NCBI RefSeq assembly: GCF_029227915.1
Contig: NC_079882.1
Location: 434,001 to 498,000 of the forward strand
Direction: 5' to 3'
Source: Hydractinia symbiolongicarpus
Taxonomy: Eukaryota; Cnidaria; Hydrozoa; Anthoathecata; Hydractiniidae
DNA length: 64,000 nt
In this document: positions 60,096 through 64,000 of the stretch, piece by piece
How the letters are laid out: each line of letters begins with the position of its first letter
Position numbering within the stretch: position 1 is the first letter of the stretch
Notes under the pieces: generated by a model
Databases searched by the model: none
What the model was told of the DNA's origin: nothing
What the model saw: the letters and a program-made list of their open reading frames with translations, nothing else
Translations under genes and position numbers: made by a program

Positions 60096-63000
60096 GCGTC
60101 TCATCAAAAATAAATTTTTTTTGAACACTACAAGTCTCATGCGTTTTAGTGATGAAAAAATAATTTAAAAAATCGTTCAGGAAATGAGTTTACTCCCCAG
60201 GTACTTTCTTTGTATACTTTTGACTATACGGGCTGAGTATGGGATTTACAAGAAATCGCGTGTTTTCGTTTGCCGGCGATTAAACTTCCTTTTTTCAGCG
60301 TCTCATCAAAAATGAAAAAAATTTTGAAAATTACAAGTCTCATGCGTTTTAGTGCTGAAAAAATAATTTAAAAAATCGTTCGGGAAATGAGTTTACTCCC
60401 TGGGCACTTTCTTTGTGTACTTTTGACTATACGGGCCGACTCCGGGGTTTACGGGAAATCGCGGGTTTTCGTTTGCCGGCGATTAAACTTCTTTTATTCA
60501 GTGTCTCATCAAAAATGAAAACATTTTTTAAAACTACAAGTCTCATCCGTTTTAGTGCTGAAAAAATAATTTAAAAAATCGTTCGGGAAATGAGTTTACT
60601 CCCTGCGTACATTCTTTATATACTTTTGACTATACGGGCCGACTCCGGGGTTTACGGGCAATCGCGTGTTTTCGTTTACCGGCGATTAAACCTCTTTTAT
60701 TCAGTGTCTCATCAAAAATGAAAAAATTTTTGAAAACTACAAGTCTCATGCGTTTTAGTGACGAAAAAATAATTTAAAAAATCGTTCGGGAAATGAGTTT
60801 ACTCCCTGGGTACTTTCTCTGTATACTTTTGACTATACGGGCCGAGTCCGGGATTTGCGGGAAATCGCGGGTTTTCGTTTCCCGGCGATTAAACTTATTT
60901 TATTCAGCGTCTTATAAAAAATGAAAACAATTTTGAAAACTACAAGTCTCATGCGTTTCACTGGTGAAAAAATAATTTAAAAAATCGTTCCGGGAATGGG
61001 TTTACTCCCTGGGTACTTTCTTTGTATACTTTTGACTATACGGGCCGAGTCCGGGATTTGCGGGAAATCGCGGGTTTTCGTTTGCCGGCGATTAAACTTA
61101 TTTTATTCAGCGTCTAATCAAAAATGAAAACATTTTTGAAAACTAAGAATCTCATGCGTTTTAGTGATGAAAAAATAATTTAAAAAATCGTTCAGGAAAT
61201 GAGTTTACTTCCTGGGTACTTTCTTTGTATACTTTTGACTATACGGGCCGAGTCCGGGATTTACGGGAAATCGCGGGTTTTCCTTTGCCGGCGATTAAAA
61301 TTCTTTTATTCAGCGTCTCATCAAAAATAAATTTTTTTTTGAAAACTACAAGTCTCATGCGTTTTAGTGATGAAAAAATAATTTAAAAAATCGTTCAGGA
61401 AATGAGTTTACTCCCTGGGTACTTTCTTTGTATACTTTTGACTATACAGGCCGAGTCCGGGATTTGAGAGATATCACGTGTTTTCGTTTGCCGGCGATTA
61501 AACTTCTTTTTTTCAGCGTCTCATCAAAAATGAAAACATTTTTGAAAACTACAAGTCTCATGCGTTTTAGTGATGAAAAAATAATTTAAAAAATCGTTCA
61601 GGAAATGAGTTTACTCCCTGGGTACTTTCTTTGTAAACTTTTGACTATGCCGGCCGAGTCCGGGATTTACGGGAAATCGCGTGTTTTCGTTTGCCGGCGA
61701 TTAAACTTCTTTTATTCAGCGTCTCATCAAAAATAAATTTTTTTTTGAACACTACAAGTCTCATGCGATTTAGTGATGAAAAAATAATTTAAAAAATCGT
61801 TCGGAAAATGAGTTTACTCCCTGGGTACTTTCTTTGTGTACTTTTGACTATGCGGGCCGACTCCGGGATTTACGGGAAATCGCGGGTTTTCGTTTTCCGG
61901 CGATTAAACTTCTTTTATTCAGCGTCTCAAAAAAAATAAAAACATTTTTGAAAACTTCAAATCTCATGAGTTTTATTGGTGAAAAAAATAATTTAAAAAA
62001 TCGTTCGGGAAATGGGTTTACTCCCTGGGTACTTTCTTTGTATACTTTTGACTATACGGGCCGAGTCCCGGATATACGGGAAATCGCGGGTTTTCGTTTG
62101 CCGGCAATTAAACTTCTTTTATTCAGCGTCTCATCAAAAATAAAAACATTTTTGAAAACTACAAGTCTCATGCGTTTTAGTGATGAAAAAATAATTTAAA
62201 AAATCGTTCAAGAAATGAGTTTACTCCCTGGGTACTTTCTTTGTAAACTTTTGACTATGCGGGCCGAGTCTGGGATTTATGGGAAATCGCAGGTTTTCGT
62301 TTAACGGCAATTAAACTTCTTTTATTCAGCGTCTCATCAAAAATAAAATATTTTTTGAACACTACAAGTCTCATGCGTTTTAGTGATGAAAAAATAATTT
62401 AAAAATCGTTCAGGAAATGAGTTTACTCCCTGGGTACTTTCTTTGTATACTTTTGACTATACGGGCCGAGTCCGGGATTTTCGGGAAATCGCGGGTTTTC
62501 GTTTTCCGGCGATTAAACTTATTTTATTCAGCGTCTCATAAAAAGTGAAAACATTTTTGAAAACTACAAATCTCATGAGTTTTATTGGTGAAAAAATAAT
62601 TTAAAAAATCGTTCGGGAAATGGGTTTACTCCCTGGGTACTTTCTTTGTATACTTTTGACTATACGGGCCGAGTCCGGGATTTACGGGAAATCGCGGGTT
62701 TTCGTTTGCTGGCAATTAAACTTCTTTTATTCCGCGTCTCATCAAAAATGAAAACATTTTTGAAAACTACAAATCTCATGCGTTTTAGTGATGAAAAAAT
62801 AATTTAAAAAATCGTTCAGGAAATGAGTTTACTCCCTGGGTACTTTCTTTGTATACTTTTGACTATACGGGTCGAGTGCGGGATTTACGGGAAATCGCGG
62901 GTTTTCCTTTGCCGGCGATTAAACTTCTTTTATTCAGCGTCTCATCAAAAATAAATTTTTTTTTAAAAACTACAAGTTTTATGCGTTTTAGTGATGAAAA

Positions 63001-64000
63001 AATAATTTAAAAAATCGTTCAGGAAATGAGTTTACTCCCTGGGTACTTTCTTTGTATACTTTTGACTATACGGGCCGAGTGCGGGATTTACGGGAAATCG
63101 CGGGTTTTCCTTTGCCGGCGATTAAACTTATTTTATTCAGCGTCTAATCAAAAATGAAAACATTTTTGAAAACTAAGAATCTCATGCGTTTTAGTGATGA
63201 AAAAATAATTTAAAAAATCGTTCAGGAAATGAGTTTACTCCCTGGGTACTTTCTTTGTATACTTTTGACTATACGGGCCGAGTCCGGGATTTACGGGAAA
63301 TCGCGGGTTTTCCTTTGCCGGCGATTAAAATTCTTTTATTCAGCGTCTCATCAAAAATAAATTTTTTTTTGAAAACTACAAGTTTCATGCGTTTTAGTGA
63401 TGAAAAAATAATTTAAAAAATCGTTCAGGAAATGAGTTTACTCCCTGGGTACTTTCTTTGTATACTTTTGACTATACGGGCCGAGTCCGGGATTTACAAG
63501 ATATCGCGTGTTTTCGTTTGCCGGCGATTAAACTTCTTTTTTTCAGCGTCTCATCAAAAATGAAAAAGTTTTTGAAAATTACATGTCTCATGCGTTTTAG
63601 TGATGAAAAAATAATTTAAAAAATCGTTCAGGAAATGAGTTTACTCCCTGGGTACTTTCTTTGTATACTTTTAACTATACGGGCCGAGTCCGGAATTTAC
63701 GGGAAATCGCGCGTTTTCGTTTGCCGGCGATTAAACTTCTTTTATTCCGTGTCTCATCAAAAATGAAAACATTTTTTAAAACTACAAGTCTCATGCGTTT
63801 TAATGCTGAAAAAATAATTTAAAAAATCGTTCGGGAAATGAGTTTACTCCCTGGGTACTTTCTTTGTATACTTTTGACTATACGGGCCGAGTCCGGGATT
63901 TACGGGAAATCGCGTGTTTTCGTTTACCGGCGATTAAACCTCTTTTATTCAGCGTCTCATCAAAAATAAAAAATTTTTTGAAAACTAAAAGTCTCATGCG

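Larger units (their letters stand above)
19490..64000 (+). repeat. Satellite array, ~203-bp monomer, right arm
   Basis: The same monomer family resumes in the same orientation directly after the inserted element and continues to the last base, so the array extends beyond the window. Roughly 219 monomers by length. Most are 202-203 bp; exceptions include a shortened one near 42.8-43.0 kb and a lengthened one near 40.98 kb. Higher-order organisation is strong and changes along the array (separate entries). No gene, RNA gene or second insertion is seen in these 44.5 kb. Confidence 0.97.

Overview
The window is almost entirely one tandem satellite array. A monomer of about 203 bp, always in the same orientation, runs from base 1 to 15762 and from 19490 to 64000. 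That is roughly 297 copies by length, and neither end of the array lies inside the window. The array is broken once, by a 3727-bp non-satellite island at 15763-19489. The setting is a eukaryotic nuclear genome: there is a megasatellite, a DNA transposon with terminal inverted repeats and target duplication, a polymerase III type tRNA-like sequence with A and B boxes, AATAAA signals and a SAP-type peptide. No bacterial operons or ribosome binding sites are seen. An AT-rich invertebrate metazoan such as a sponge or cnidarian would fit, but the lineage is a guess.

Layout. (1) 1-15762: satellite, including a higher-order block of about 3.65 kb starting near 4375, repeated from about 8020 and partly again from about 12060. 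(2) 15763-19489: an inserted element with 31-bp imperfect terminal inverted repeats (26/31 identical) and a TAA target duplication. Going inward it holds a CRE-like octamer, a GCTAGC-rich AT stretch, a short plus-strand ORF ending in a SAP-like motif (17026-17196), a 171-bp foldback sequence (17225-17395), a tRNA-like sequence (18222-18289) and an unrecognised 225-residue minus-strand ORF (18574-19251) followed by an AATAAA signal. A monomer at about 20635-20990 is a paralogous empty site for this insertion and fixes the target duplication. (3) 19490-64000: satellite again, with several generations of segmental tandem duplication: 2032-bp units at 28.4-32.4 kb, 1623-bp units at 34.0-37.25 kb, 812/609-bp units at 47.85-50.1 kb, a 5.27-kb-offset duplication at 51.1/56.4 kb and 606/809-bp units at 55-60 kb.

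Interpretation. The many open frames of 61-121 codons in the satellite are monomer artefacts. The array resembles a centromeric or pericentromeric satellite: monomer near a nucleosome repeat length, higher-order units, and a recurring 17-bp motif close to the CENP-B box. That function is inferred, not shown. The island is the only part with plausible genes. It is best read as a DNA transposon of unresolved superfamily with no transposase I can recognise.
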